Shown: piece after piece, positions 1 through 9,883 of the stretch
Layout: each line of letters begins with the position of its first letter
Position numbering within the stretch: position 1 is the first letter of the stretch
Origin: an uncultured Bacteroidales bacterium
GTDB lineage: Bacteria > Bacteroidota > Bacteroidia > Bacteroidales > P3
DNA: 54,247 nt
Direction: 5' to 3'
Assembly: GCA_905233475.1 (NCBI GenBank)
Contig: CAJOEN010000006.1
Location: 1-54,247 of the forward strand
Notes under the pieces: model-generated
What the model saw: the letters and a program-made list of their open reading frames with translations, nothing else
Told to the model about the DNA's origin: nothing
Databases searched by the model: none
Translations under genes and position numbers: made by a program

Positions 1-373
1 CAACCTCCGCCCCAGAAAACTTTTGAACTTTGATACTCCTAAAAGAAAATTTTTGCTATCTTTGCATCATGGTGTTGCACTTCGTAGTTGAATCTACACC
101 AAATATTTTTTTCCACCTTACACACTATTTACCTTACTGCTACGTTATTATATATTCAAGTTTCGCATTTGCGAAAAATAGTGATTTTCTGTCGCCTACG
201 GCGAGAAATCCAACAAATTAAAACAAATCAGACAGAATAGTATTTGTTCGATTTGAAAAGATTTGTATGATTTCTGCCACGAAGTGGCATCCAAAATCCA
301 TCACCTATCGGACGATTTGCGAAAATTGAGTTATATATTCTAACATCGAAATAATAACCAAAAACCTATATCC
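1..373. other. Intergenic region upstream of the M20 dipeptidase
   Basis: No convincing gene is visible. An open frame near 30-221 has no recognisable protein features and begins inside a promoter-like element. The stretch carries three short inverted repeats: TTTCGCA/TGCGAAA near 160-175, TCGCC/GGCGA near 193-205 and TGCCAC-GAA-GTGGCA at 277-291. They may be intergenic palindromes or leader structures, but nothing here shows a function. Confidence 0.5.
57..64 (+). promoter_or_regulatory. Candidate -7 box (TATCTTTG)
   Basis: An exact match to the Bacteroidota -7 consensus TAnnTTTG, followed by C. No TTTG lies at the usual 19-21 base distance; the nearest is about 24 bases away. If active it would give the dipeptidase gene a leader of about 300 bases. 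Confidence 0.35.
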
Positions 374-1747
374 ATGCAAGACGTAAAAAAATACATCGAC
401 GAAAACAAAGACCGTTTTCTCAACGAACTTTTCGAGCTGATACGCATCCCCAGCATCAGCGCCGAAGCCGAACACAAAGATGACATGGTGCGCTGTGCCA
501 ACAAATGGAAGGAATTCCTTTTGGCCGCCGGTGCCGACAAAGCCGAAGTCATGCCCACCAAAGGCAACCCTGTGGTTTACGGCGAAAAGATTATAGACCC
601 CGCCAAACCTACCGTGCTTGTTTACGGACACTACGACGTTATGCCCGTAGCTCCTCTGGAACTGTGGAACACCCAACCTTTCGAACCAGTGGTTAAGGAC
701 GGACACATCTGGGCTCGTGGCGCCGACGACGACAAAGGTCAGTCGTTTATGCACGCCAAGGCTTTCGAATTTATGGTACGCACCAACCAGCTGCCCTGCA
801 ACGTCAAGTTCATGCTCGAAGGCGAAGAAGAGATAGGTTCCGGCAGTCTGTACGGTTTCTGCGAAGAGAACAAGGAACTACTCAAAGCCGACGTTATCCT
901 CGTTTCCGACACCGGAATGATAGCCCAGGACATACCATCCATAACCAGCGGTCTGCGCGGTTTGTGCTACTGGGACGTTGAAGTTACCGGCGCCAACCAC
1001 GACCTGCACTCGGGTATCTACGGCGGTGCCGTGGCCAACCCCATCAACATTCTGTGCAAGATGATTGCCTCGCTCCACGACGAGAACAACCACATCACCA
1101 TACCGGGCTTCTACGATGATGTTTTGGTTATATCCGACGAGGAACGTGCTTTGATGGCTCAGGCTCCTTTCGATTTGGATAAATACCAGAAAGATTTGGA
1201 AATCAAGACTGTACACGGTGAAAAAGGCTTCTCCACCAACGAGCGCACCGGCATTCGTCCTTGCCTCGACGTTTGCGGCATTTGGGGCGGACACACCGGC
1301 GAAGGCTCCAAAACCGTGCTTCCCGCCAAGGCTCACGCCAAAATTTCCACACGTTTGGTTGCCAATCAGGATTACGAGAAAATCAGCCTGATGTTCAAAA
1401 ACTATTTCGAAAGCATCGCTCCCGACTGCGTAACGGTGAAAGTTACCCCCTCGCACGGCGGTGCCTCATACGTCTCGCCGCTTGAGATGACGGCCTACAA
1501 AGCCGCCGAAAAGGCCTACCAGACCACCTACGGCAAACGTCCTATTCCTACACGCAGCGGCGGAAGTATTCCCATCGTGGCAGGTTTCGAGAAAATTCTC
1601 GGCACAAAATCCATACTTATGGGCTTCGGCCTCGGCAGCGACGCCATACACGCTCCCAACGAGAACTACCCGCTGTTCAACTTCTTCAAAGGTATCGAGA
1701 CGATTCCTTATTTCTATGAATATTTTGCAGAAATGTCAGAAAAATAG
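374..1747 (+). CDS. M20 family dipeptidase / metallopeptidase
   Basis: Predicted cytosolic zinc-dependent dipeptidase of the M20 (ArgE/DapE/carnosinase) family, 457 residues, a usual length. Seen: the metal-binding motif GHYDVMP with His86 and Asp88, the RGADDDKGQ stretch around residues 115-123 with the bridging Asp, and EGEEEIGS around 149-156 with the catalytic and metal-binding acidic residues. A late GSDAIHAPNEN motif supplies the C-terminal His ligand. The middle part (about 190-320) matches the position of the lid/dimerisation domain. The substrate is inferred only at family level (small peptides or an N-acyl amino acid). It is a single gene with its own bidirectional terminator, facing a convergent gene. 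Confidence 0.93.
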   Translation: MQDVKKYIDENKDRFLNELFELIRIPSISAEAEHKDDMVRCANKWKEFLLAAGADKAEVMPTKGNPVVYGEKIIDPAKPTVLVYGHYDVMPVAPLELWNTQPFEPVVKDGHIWARGADDDKGQSFMHAKAFEFMVRTNQLPCNVKFMLEGEEEIGSGSLYGFCEENKELLKADVILVSDTGMIAQDIPSITSGLRGLCYWDVEVTGANHDLHSGIYGGAVANPINILCKMIASLHDENNHITIPGFYDDVLVISDEERALMAQAPFDLDKYQKDLEIKTVHGEKGFSTNERTGIRPCLDVCGIWGGHTGEGSKTVLPAKAHAKISTRLVANQDYEKISLMFKNYFESIAPDCVTVKVTPSHGGASYVSPLEMTAYKAAEKAYQTTYGKRPIPTRSGGSIPIVAGFEKILGTKSILMGFGLGSDAIHAPNENYPLFNFFKGIETIPYFYEYFAEMSEK

Positions 1748-1773
1748 AGCATCACCAGCCTGTTTACACACGA

Positions 1774-1803
1774 AAAGGCGGAAAGGTATTCCTTTCCGCC
1801 TTT
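1774..1803. terminator. Bidirectional intrinsic terminator
   Basis: A 13-base perfect stem (AAAGGCGGAAAGG with its complement) around a TATT loop, followed by AATTTTC on the plus strand and TTCGTGTG on the minus strand. It lies between two convergent genes and probably ends both transcripts. Confidence 0.85.
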
Positions 1804-1824
1804 AATTTTCAATAACCAAGTGTG

Positions 1825-4083
1825 TTAGTGCTGTTCCAAATCGGAAGTGTCTGCTCCAGAGGCTTTCAGACTTACTTCGTATCGGTTTCCATGCTTGCCG
1901 TTTTTGAGGGTGCTCAAGTCGATGGATTTTACAACTATCTGTTCCTGAGGAAGTCCGATTTTTTCGACAAAGAAACGGTTTACAAATCGGTTTCTCATTT
2001 CCATAAGTTTTTGCAGACGAGTGTCGATGGTATCGGTGGGGAAACGTGCGGCAAGATCTTGTTCGAAGTCTTCGGTTCCACCCAAACGGCTTGCGGCAAA
2101 ACTGCGGAATCCCTTGTCCTTGTCTTTTATATCGCTAATGCTTGTTATGTCGAGAGTTGTGAGTGGTTTGCCTTGCTTTTCGGGGTTTTGAGACAGGTAG
2201 TATTCCCGTTTCATTTCAAACATAGGCAGTTCCTTTGCCGCCGATTGGTAGTCAATGTTTTGTTCGAGGGTAAGGGTCATATCGGGGTCGGATTTTAACA
2301 CATCGGCTAAGCGTCCGAATTTTTCGTACTGTTCGGAAGTGAAGTCGCGTTGGAAAAGGTTGATGTCGATATACGAAAGTTCGTCTTTGGACATTCCCAA
2401 ACTATTGGCTATGAAAGACATGGGCGACAAGGCCACTTTTACCAACAGGTTGCCAAGGGTTTTGAAGATGATTTTGGTGTAGGAAAATTCGGGAGAGTTG
2501 ATGTCGCCTGTTATCGGCAGGTCTATTTGTATTTTTTCGTCCTTGTCCTTGAGAATGTACAGGGCAGTGCGCAAAGGTATGTTATATACAGGTTTTGTGT
2601 CTTTTTGTTTTTTCTCGACGTTGAGGTTGTATATGTCTATTTTGTTTTTACCGTTGAGTTGCGATTTGCGCAGGAAATTCTCGCTGGTGAATGACAGAAC
2701 GCCTCCGCTTACGGGGTATCCGAGATAATGTAGTACGTATGGCGAGAAATTCTTGACTGTCACGTTTTTAAGGGCAATGTATAGCCATTGGTCGTCGTTG
2801 AGCGACAGACCGCCTTTCCACCTTACAATAACACCTCCAGCGTTTGGCAAGTTGGCTCGTAGCATAAGGGCTTTTTCCTGATTGCCAAGCACAAAGTTGT
2901 CGGTTTTCAGCCGTATGTCGGTTATTGGGTAGGTGAAAGTTTGCTCCATTGTATAGTCATTGACGGTTAAATTAACATCGGATATGTCCAATGTCCCTAT
3001 TTTCAGTGTCATAGGAGATGAGGGAGTCACTTGTTTTGCCGCAGTGGTATCTTCGTTGGGTGCGGATTTCTGTCCGTTGTCATCGGCTTTCATGAGGTTG
3101 GAGAAGTTGGTGGAGCCATTTGCAAGCATATCGAAATGCGACGAAAGTCCGTTCAGGTCGATATATTCGAAATCAAAGATGTTCTTGTAGGGGTTTATGC
3201 GGTTTATTGCCAAAGCAAAGCGTTTGAGCGAAGCCAATTGTTTTTCCGAAACCCCAACCGCTACATTGTTGATACTCAGTGTCCCCGATACGTCAATGTT
3301 GGTGATTTTTTCGAGGCTGCCGTTTATTTTAAGTTTGCCGGACAGTGTACCTGATAGTTCGGAAAGTCCGTTGATAAAGTCTTTTGCGAAAGGTTCGGCG
3401 TTTTTAAGAGCTATCTTGTCGAGATTCAAATCCAGTTTGTAACTGCTTTTGTCGGCATCGTATTCCGCCTCTGTGCTAAGGGTGCCGCCGTCGGCAAGCT
3501 GTAGCGAAATACCAGCATTGGTGGACTGTCCGCCGAAATAAAGTCCGGGAATGGCAACCTTTATATTTTTCAGCGCCCAGCTGCTGTTCATAGGCAGGTC
3601 GGTGTATGTAATGCGTCCGTCGTGCAAATTTATGTTGTATATGCCTATAGCCCAATCCGATGGCGTGGTGTCGGTATCGGTAGTGTCGCCGAGTTCAAGC
3701 AGGTCGCTGAAGTTGAACCTCTCTCCGCCGTTTATTACTTTTATATCGGGACCGGCAAGGGTTATATATCTAATATTCACTTCTTTAGAAAGAAGCTTAA
3801 AAGGCTGTATGGCCACTTTAAGAGTGTCGAAACTTACAAAGTCTGTTTTTAAATCCTGTTCAGAAATGTGGCAACCTTCTATTTTTACGGAGGCCGAAAA
3901 GATGTTTATCGACAATTTGTCCATAGTTATCTGTCGGCCAATGAGTTCCACACTATGTTTTTCTATATAGCTTTTGGCTATCGGAGATACAAGCAGTGCC
4001 GCAAGAAGAATTAAAACTAACAGTATGCCAATAATGATAATTGTGATTTTCAGAGCTTTACTTTTAATTTTAGGAAATTTCAT
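1825..4083 (-). CDS. AsmA/DUF748-like envelope protein
   Basis: A 752-residue protein with one N-terminal membrane helix (about residues 11-33, rich in Ile and Leu) followed by a long beta-rich periplasmic part. The repeated pattern of short strands, such as LDISDVNLTVND and LSGKLKINGS, resembles AsmA-like and DUF748 proteins, which belong to the family of bridge-like lipid-transfer and outer-membrane homeostasis proteins. A charged region near residues 560-720 ends with an OmpA-like-looking segment containing RFVNRFFVEK. The role in phospholipid transport or envelope maintenance is inferred from the family. It starts with ATG, 58 bases downstream of sufB, and could be read through from the sufB promoter. 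No terminator is seen between the two. Confidence 0.7.
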   Translation of the reverse strand: MKFPKIKSKALKITIIIIGILLVLILLAALLVSPIAKSYIEKHSVELIGRQITMDKLSINIFSASVKIEGCHISEQDLKTDFVSFDTLKVAIQPFKLLSKEVNIRYITLAGPDIKVINGGERFNFSDLLELGDTTDTDTTPSDWAIGIYNINLHDGRITYTDLPMNSSWALKNIKVAIPGLYFGGQSTNAGISLQLADGGTLSTEAEYDADKSSYKLDLNLDKIALKNAEPFAKDFINGLSELSGTLSGKLKINGSLEKITNIDVSGTLSINNVAVGVSEKQLASLKRFALAINRINPYKNIFDFEYIDLNGLSSHFDMLANGSTNFSNLMKADDNGQKSAPNEDTTAAKQVTPSSPMTLKIGTLDISDVNLTVNDYTMEQTFTYPITDIRLKTDNFVLGNQEKALMLRANLPNAGGVIVRWKGGLSLNDDQWLYIALKNVTVKNFSPYVLHYLGYPVSGGVLSFTSENFLRKSQLNGKNKIDIYNLNVEKKQKDTKPVYNIPLRTALYILKDKDEKIQIDLPITGDINSPEFSYTKIIFKTLGNLLVKVALSPMSFIANSLGMSKDELSYIDINLFQRDFTSEQYEKFGRLADVLKSDPDMTLTLEQNIDYQSAAKELPMFEMKREYYLSQNPEKQGKPLTTLDITSISDIKDKDKGFRSFAASRLGGTEDFEQDLAARFPTDTIDTRLQKLMEMRNRFVNRFFVEKIGLPQEQIVVKSIDLSTLKNGKHGNRYEVSLKASGADTSDLEQH

Positions 4084-4141
4084 AATATTTTGAATTTTTA
4101 AAAATTGTATTTATAAAGAAAATCATTTTTTTGGAAATTCG

Positions 4142-5587
4142 TTATCCTACGCTGCCTTCGAGGCAGATGTTGAGCAGTTTCTGTGCTTCCACGGCGAACT
4201 CCATAGGCAGTTTGCGTAGCACGTCCTTGGCGTATCCGTTCACTATAAGCCCTATAGCGCTCTCCTGCGATATGCCCCGTTGCTGGCAGTAGAAAAGTTG
4301 GTCTTCGGAAATTTTTGATGTAGTGGCCTCGTGTTCGAGAATTGCCGACTGGTTGCCCACCTTGATGTAAGGCCATGTGTGGGCTCCGCAGGTATCGCCG
4401 AGTAACAGCGAGTCGCATTGCGAGTAATTGCGGGCGTTGGTAGCGTTTTTGGAGATATTCACCAAGCCACGATAGCTGTTTTGGCTATGTCCAGCGGATA
4501 TGCCTTTGGAAATTATGGTGCTGTGGGTGTTTTTTCCAAGGTGTATCATCTTGGTACCGGTGTCGGCCTGCTGGTAGTTGTTGGTAACGGCGACGGAATA
4601 AAATTCGGCGGCGGAATTGTCGCCCTGCAGTATGCAACTTGGGTATTTCCAAGTAACGGCGGAGCCTGTCTCCACCTGAGTCCACGATATTTTCGAGTTG
4701 TTGCCTTTGCAGATACCACGTTTGGTAACAAAATTGTATATGCCGCCCTTGCCGTTTTTGTCGCCCGGGTACCAGTTCTGCACGGTGGAGTATTTCACTT
4801 CGGCATCTTTGAGGGCCACTATTTCCACGATAGCGGCATGCAGCTGGTTTTCATCGCGTTGTGGAGCCGTACAACCTTCCATGTAGCTTACGTATGCACC
4901 TTCGTCGGCGATGATGAGGGTGCGTTCGAACTGCCCTGTGTTGGCGGCGTTGATACGGAAATAGGTGCTTAGGTCGATGGGGCAACGCACACCCTTGGGA
5001 ATGTAGCAGAACGAACCGTCGCTGAAAACGGCGGAGTTGAGGGCTGCAAAGAAGTTGTCGCCGATAGGCACCACCGAAGCCATATATTTACGTACAAGGT
5101 CGGGATATTTCTGCACCGCCTCGCTGAACGAGCAGAACAATATGCCGTCCTTGGCAAGGGTCTCCGAAAAGGTGGTCTTCACCGAAACGCTGTCCATCAC
5201 GGCATCTACGGCCACGCCGGAGAGTTTTTTCTGCTCTTCCAAAGAAATGCCCAACTTGTTGAAAGTGGCCAAAATTTCGGGGTCCACTTCGTCGAGACTG
5301 GCTTTTTCTTTCTTTTTAGGTGCTGCAAAATATATTATATCCTGATAATCAACTTTATCGTACTTCAGATGTCCCCAGTTAGGTTCTTCCATAGTAAGCC
5401 ATTTGTGATAGGCTTTGAGACGGAAATCGAGTAGCCATCGGGGTTCGTTTTTTTTGGCGGAGATGTAGCGTATAACATCCTCGTTGAGACCTTTGCCGAG
5501 GGTGTCGGTGGCGATGTCGGTTACAAAGCCCCATTCGTAGTCTTTGTTTGTAACGTCTTGAATTATATTGTTTTGGTCGTCTGCCAT
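4142..5587 (-). CDS. sufB: Fe-S cluster assembly scaffold SufB
   Basis: A 481-residue SufB, the scaffold subunit that with SufC and SufD builds iron-sulfur clusters. Seen: the SufB core with [39 protein letters not shown] and the C-terminal [20 protein letters not shown] and [12 protein letters not shown] segments that hold the conserved Cys, His and Glu residues. Length is typical. The start is ATG, 28 bases below a TATATTTG box. No sufC or sufD lies next to it. The gene is followed by an AsmA-like gene, and the cysteine desulfurase sufS sits about 35 kb away on the other strand. This splits what is commonly a sufBCDS operon in Bacteroidota. Confidence 0.97.
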   Translation of the reverse strand: MADDQNNIIQDVTNKDYEWGFVTDIATDTLGKGLNEDVIRYISAKKNEPRWLLDFRLKAYHKWLTMEEPNWGHLKYDKVDYQDIIYFAAPKKKEKASLDEVDPEILATFNKLGISLEEQKKLSGVAVDAVMDSVSVKTTFSETLAKDGILFCSFSEAVQKYPDLVRKYMASVVPIGDNFFAALNSAVFSDGSFCYIPKGVRCPIDLSTYFRINAANTGQFERTLIIADEGAYVSYMEGCTAPQRDENQLHAAIVEIVALKDAEVKYSTVQNWYPGDKNGKGGIYNFVTKRGICKGNNSKISWTQVETGSAVTWKYPSCILQGDNSAAEFYSVAVTNNYQQADTGTKMIHLGKNTHSTIISKGISAGHSQNSYRGLVNISKNATNARNYSQCDSLLLGDTCGAHTWPYIKVGNQSAILEHEATTSKISEDQLFYCQQRGISQESAIGLIVNGYAKDVLRKLPMEFAVEAQKLLNICLEGSVG

Positions 5588-5615
5588 TATTTAAAACCTT
5601 TTAGTGTTTAAATTG

Positions 5616-5623
5616 CAAATATA
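5616..5623 (-). promoter_or_regulatory. -7 box for sufB (TATATTTG)
   Basis: On the minus strand, TATATTTG followed by C matches TAnnTTTG and lies 28 bases before the sufB ATG. No clear TTTG element is found at the expected distance, so this is a partial promoter match. Confidence 0.55.
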
Positions 5624-5694
5624 CGATTTTTTCCCGATTTTCGGATTGTGTATGAGTGAAAAATCTTTTGTCCGAAAATCCAAGTCAGAGCCAA

Positions 5695-8484
5695 TCAGAC
5701 ATCAACAGAAAACAGGAAATCTACTATAAAATTCTTATAATCAGGAAGATAAGATATTCGCACACCTGAGTTGATGGGAGTGCTTATCATAAATATGTTG
5801 CCATTGATGTGCAGTTCCGTCCCGAGCGATTTTTCAAAAGTTTTGTTGTTGTGCAACAACATGCCGTCGCAGAAAAATGTGGCGTAAATTCGTTTGAAAT
5901 AGGCTACCGGTCCCCAAGCCTTGTCGGGATAAGAGATTGGAAAATCGTAACTTAACTGCAATGACGAAGCTATATTGTTGGGATTTAGATATTTAAATCC
6001 GCGAGGCGTTTTCAGAGAGTTCGAAAAGGAGAACAACGAGTTTGTACGGCTCTGAAAACCAGCGTATAGCCTTATGGTATGCGTTTCTATAGGTGATGGG
6101 AAATGCAGGTTGCTCGAAAGGGCAATCTTGGAAATGTCGGCTATATTGCCAAAACCGTAACCAACTGTTATTGACAGCGATTGCAGCCACGGATTGTAAA
6201 GGTACTGCGTTGGCTGTGCGGTTGAATGTACAAAACTTGCCCCGGTAGCCAAAGTGTTCATATAGGGGACTGTGGTGATAACGGGATCGGTGAAATATAT
6301 CTGCGAGAAACCGTATTCGCACATTAGGTTCATGCTAAAATTGTGGTTGTGCCAAAAATAGCGAAATGGCACCGATGCCGAAATTCCCGACGAAAAGATA
6401 TTGTAGTTGTAAACGCTGGAGCCGGATTTTGTCTGATGTCCTGAATAACTGCTTCTTACGGCGATTTTGGGATAGTAGCGCAAATACTGATAGTCGAGCG
6501 AAACGGCAGGTTTCATATTGTTGTAATCCCATTTTAGGCTGGATTGCAATATACTGTTGCTCAGTTCGTTCTGCGACATGGCCGATATGCCAAGCCCCAC
6601 GTCCGTATTGTCGGCGTCGATATGTAGCGGTGCCCAACTGTGAAAATTGAACAGATGTTTCCAATGGCTGTAATCTTTTGATTGGTAGTTGTTTGAGTTT
6701 AAAATGCTGAAATTGGCAGGAATGGCGTATCTGGCTGAAGCAGTGGAAATAATCTCGCTGTTGAAATTGCGGCCTTTGTTCGGCATGCATTTAGGTAAAT
6801 TGCTGGTAAACAGCGAAATACCTTTTGACGTAAACTGACTGAAAAACAGAGTGTCGTTGTTTGCCAATTCAAACGATGAAAGTCCGTAGCAATTGTCGGA
6901 AATGATTGTCTCTTCACCGTCCGTGAGTATGGCAATCCGCGAAACTCCCGAATAATCAGAGAGATAGTAGAGTTTTCCGTTGTTCAACCTAAGGTGTCTT
7001 ATATTGTGCCAAAAGGGTCCTGCCACAATGTCGATATTTGCCGAAGCATTTGAAAAAATGTTGGAAACCAGCAAGATGTAACGTCCGTTATTACCCACTG
7101 CCGATAGAAAAATGCTGTCGCCACCGGCGGAGAATGTAGGGTGCTGATATTCAAGCGAATCGGGCAGTAGGATTTTGTCTGGCATTTCGCAAAGTGTGCT
7201 GTCGAAAAATATAAGCCGCCAAGTGGCGCTGTCATTGGTTTCGAGGGCGACAATGCGTCCGTTTTCCGAAATGGACGGGGAAAATATGTTGCGATGTTTG
7301 GTGAGGATTTTACGTTGGTCTGTCTTTGTATTGTAAACCACTAAGTTACTGTAATATACGTTCCATCGCGAATGTGTGGCGTATTCCGTCCATGCTATGT
7401 GTGAACCATTGTGGCTCAGGTAGTTGTTGCAAACGTTTCCTGTTTTCAGTAAAAGGTGTTCGTTGCCATCGGGCATAATCTCTACAAGAGCGGACGGGCA
7501 GCGGTTGCCTTTTTTCAACGCGAACACCGATGTATCAGTAATTCCAGCAAGGTAGTAGTTGGTGAAATGCTTTTGTGGACGATTGATCATAACGGAACTA
7601 ACTTGCTGATTTGCATCAAAATACGGTGTCCAGTAATCTTTCCAAAAGGCCATTGCCGAATCGTAGTGTGCTTTGAATTTCAAGCCTCTGTAGAAAGGTG
7701 AGAGCGTCCAAAATTTGGTTGGAACGCGTTTCAGTCCGTTTTGCCAAAAATTAGCTGTGTCGTTTTTCGTTTTATCGTAGCTAACAAGCAGATAACCACC
7801 AAGATAGTTATCAAAAGTGTAGTCTTTGTACGAGCCGAAAGCCATTTGGTAATAATTTGGTGTTTTTTGCTGTGTAACAAGTACTTGTGCAGGTGTGAGG
7901 AAGTTGCTCTGTCTGCCTCGTCCTGTGGTGGAAAGCACTGTCTCAGCCCATGTTGCATCGCCTTCGAGGAACCATTCGGGAACGAAAAGTCCCACCGCCA
8001 GTCCGCTTATGTGTTCGCCAAAAATGGAAGTGAGCCCTCCTACAAAGTTCTGGTTGATGGCCTGCATTTGGAGTTCGTGCCTATATTCGTGTAAAACAAG
8101 CTGTTGCATCCACAGCTGAGAATATCCTTTCTGTGGCGGACAAGGCCAAAATTCTATGCGTTTGGGTGCCCATGCCGAAACTCCGTTGGAGTAACTGCCT
8201 GAAGAATGGATAATTATCGGTGTCTTGCTCTGCCGTTTTGTGCCGTATATCTGCAACTCTTTTTTGTTGTAAACAGCGAAAGTGTCACAAAAAGAGGCTA
8301 TTTTCAGTGCCTGTGCCTCGAAATGGCTGGGAAAAATCAGTCTGAAATACTCTGTTTCAATTTCTTTCCAACGTATATTGCCCCTGTCTTGTCCGGTCAT
8401 ATAGTATTGAGCCGAAGATGGTGTTGCAAGTAGCGTCATCAACAGCAGTGCTAAAGCGGCGATATGTTTCAGTCGTGGTTTCAA
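5695..8484 (-). CDS. HExxH peptidase-like / beta-propeller / outer-membrane barrel protein
   Basis: A 929-residue protein with a clear signal peptide (residues 1-25, cleavage after PSSA). Residues 130-185 carry HEYRH (132-136) and, about 35 residues on, PEWFLEGDATWAE, the HExxH...E layout of peptidase-MA-like gluzincins, so it may be an active zinc protease. Residues 320-600 show repeats with SHNGSHIAWTE and SISENGRIVAL patterns like TolB/WD40-like propeller blades. The last 300 residues alternate aromatic and polar residues and end in FLFSVDV, as expected for an outer-membrane barrel. The start is TTG and overlaps the stop of nth by four bases (TTGA), so translation is probably coupled. It is the last gene of the porZ-recO-nth run. 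I do not know a characterised member; the function is unknown. Confidence 0.7.
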   Translation of the reverse strand: MKPRLKHIAALALLLMTLLATPSSAQYYMTGQDRGNIRWKEIETEYFRLIFPSHFEAQALKIASFCDTFAVYNKKELQIYGTKRQSKTPIIIHSSGSYSNGVSAWAPKRIEFWPCPPQKGYSQLWMQQLVLHEYRHELQMQAINQNFVGGLTSIFGEHISGLAVGLFVPEWFLEGDATWAETVLSTTGRGRQSNFLTPAQVLVTQQKTPNYYQMAFGSYKDYTFDNYLGGYLLVSYDKTKNDTANFWQNGLKRVPTKFWTLSPFYRGLKFKAHYDSAMAFWKDYWTPYFDANQQVSSVMINRPQKHFTNYYLAGITDTSVFALKKGNRCPSALVEIMPDGNEHLLLKTGNVCNNYLSHNGSHIAWTEYATHSRWNVYYSNLVVYNTKTDQRKILTKHRNIFSPSISENGRIVALETNDSATWRLIFFDSTLCEMPDKILLPDSLEYQHPTFSAGGDSIFLSAVGNNGRYILLVSNIFSNASANIDIVAGPFWHNIRHLRLNNGKLYYLSDYSGVSRIAILTDGEETIISDNCYGLSSFELANNDTLFFSQFTSKGISLFTSNLPKCMPNKGRNFNSEIISTASARYAIPANFSILNSNNYQSKDYSHWKHLFNFHSWAPLHIDADNTDVGLGISAMSQNELSNSILQSSLKWDYNNMKPAVSLDYQYLRYYPKIAVRSSYSGHQTKSGSSVYNYNIFSSGISASVPFRYFWHNHNFSMNLMCEYGFSQIYFTDPVITTVPYMNTLATGASFVHSTAQPTQYLYNPWLQSLSITVGYGFGNIADISKIALSSNLHFPSPIETHTIRLYAGFQSRTNSLFSFSNSLKTPRGFKYLNPNNIASSLQLSYDFPISYPDKAWGPVAYFKRIYATFFCDGMLLHNNKTFEKSLGTELHINGNIFMISTPINSGVRISYLPDYKNFIVDFLFSVDV

Positions 8485-9125
8485 TCTTTTTTCTTTTTTT
8501 TGAAGTATTTACAGACTTTTGTAAGTCCGCACTCATGGCATTTTGGCGCACGCGCAATGCAAACGTATCGTCCGTGCAAAATCAGCCAATGGTGGGCTTT
8601 GGGAATGATTTCGGGAGGGAAGTGTTTAGTAAGTTCGAGTTCGGTTTGCAGTGGCGTTTTTGAATTGTCGGTAAGTCCTATGCGGTTGGAAACGCGGAAC
8701 ACATGGGTATCCACAGCCATTGTGGGTTGCCCAAAAGCCACCGCAGCCACCACGTTGGCGGTTTTTCGCCCCACTCCGGGCAGGGTCTGTAGGTCGTCGA
8801 TATTGTTGGGAATCACGCCGTTGAAGCGTTCCACCACGGCTTGTGCCATGCCTACAAGGTGTTTGCTTTTGTTGTTGGGATAGGATATGGACTTGATTAG
8901 CTTGTAAACCTCTTCGGGAGTGGCTTTTGCCATGCTCTGCACGTCGGGATAGGCGGCAAAAAGGGCTGGTGTGGTCATGTTCACCCGTTTGTCTGTACAT
9001 TGTGCCGAAAGTATCACAGCCACAATAAGTTGGTACGGATTTAGATAGTGCAGTTCGCTTTCGGCTACAGGACGCACGGCCTCAAAATATTTGGTAACTT
9101 CGTCAAAGAGTTGTTTTTTAGTCAT
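8481..9125 (-). CDS. nth: Endonuclease III (DNA glycosylase/AP lyase)
   Basis: A 214-residue base-excision repair enzyme that removes oxidised pyrimidines and nicks abasic sites. Seen: the helix-hairpin-helix LPGVGRKTANVV with the catalytic Lys, the catalytic Asp in VDTHVFRVSNR, and the four-cysteine iron-sulfur loop with spacing C-6-C-2-C-5-C near the C-terminus, followed by a lysine-rich tail. Length is normal for the family. It lies 12 bases after recO and overlaps the next gene, so two repair genes share a transcript. Confidence 0.97.
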   Translation of the reverse strand: MTKKQLFDEVTKYFEAVRPVAESELHYLNPYQLIVAVILSAQCTDKRVNMTTPALFAAYPDVQSMAKATPEEVYKLIKSISYPNNKSKHLVGMAQAVVERFNGVIPNNIDDLQTLPGVGRKTANVVAAVAFGQPTMAVDTHVFRVSNRIGLTDNSKTPLQTELELTKHFPPEIIPKAHHWLILHGRYVCIARAPKCHECGLTKVCKYFKKKKKD

Positions 9126-9137
9126 TTGCGTGTGCTT

Positions 9138-9875
9138 TTATCGTAATATATCATGCAATATTGTATGCGATTTAAAATCGTGCAATTGGTTGAAATGTAT
9201 TTTGAAATATTCCAAAAGTGCTGAAAACAGAGCGTTGCGCTGTGTATGAGTAGTGTTTATCTCGTTTTGATATATATTATTGAACGAAAGGTATTTATGC
9301 AGAAGCAGGCTTGATTCTTCTCCGATTATGGCCTCCGGGTAGGGATTGTCGGCATAAGGTTGCGCTACAAAGCGTCCCTCGCTGAGGTTGAACCACTTAT
9401 GGTGTTCCGAAAAGTTGTTCATCGGACGGAAACCGAACATCGTGGATGCCTTTATCAGAAAGCGTATCGGGAAGTCGGCAAGGCTTTTCTCCTTTTCGTC
9501 CAAGATGGTAAGACTTTCGTCGATGAAGTCGAACATACTTACATCGCAGACTTCCTCCTTGATTGTTTTATAAAGCAATTCGTTGATAAAGAAAGTAATA
9601 GCCGTTTTTTCGTAGTCATAAGGCGTGTTTCTCCACTGTTTGAACGGCTTCAGCTCCTTGGCGTATTGTATTTGCGCTTTCTCGTTGCGGTACAGCGAAA
9701 TATCCACATACGACAGCGGTTGCAGCAAGTTTTGCTTGTTGCGACTTTTGCTACTTCTCACGCCTTTTATCATAACCGACTGCAGCCCCCATTCTCGGGT
9801 GTAAACCTTGGCAATTACGCTGGTTTCGGAGTAGTCGGTGGTTTTCAGCACAAAGGCAGGCGAAGTGGATAACAT
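9138..9875 (-). CDS. recO: DNA repair protein RecO
   Basis: A 245-residue RecO, the mediator that with RecR loads RecA onto SSB-coated single-stranded DNA. Seen: the N-terminal OB-fold start with VLKTTDYSETSVIAKVYT, a GLQSVMIKGVR segment, and the helical C-terminal part. The zinc-binding cysteines of some RecO proteins are not evident, which is usual in Bacteroidota. It lies 8 bases downstream of porZ and 12 before nth. The porZ-recO neighbourhood, as I recall, recurs in the phylum. Confidence 0.92.
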   Translation of the reverse strand: MLSTSPAFVLKTTDYSETSVIAKVYTREWGLQSVMIKGVRSSKSRNKQNLLQPLSYVDISLYRNEKAQIQYAKELKPFKQWRNTPYDYEKTAITFFINELLYKTIKEEVCDVSMFDFIDESLTILDEKEKSLADFPIRFLIKASTMFGFRPMNNFSEHHKWFNLSEGRFVAQPYADNPYPEAIIGEESSLLLHKYLSFNNIYQNEINTTHTQRNALFSALLEYFKIHFNQLHDFKSHTILHDILR

Positions 9876-9883
9876 CGTTATAA

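Noticed and set aside
30..221. A 63-codon frame at the left edge
   Set aside because: It begins before and runs through a promoter-like box, has no domain or signal pattern, and spans intergenic palindromes.
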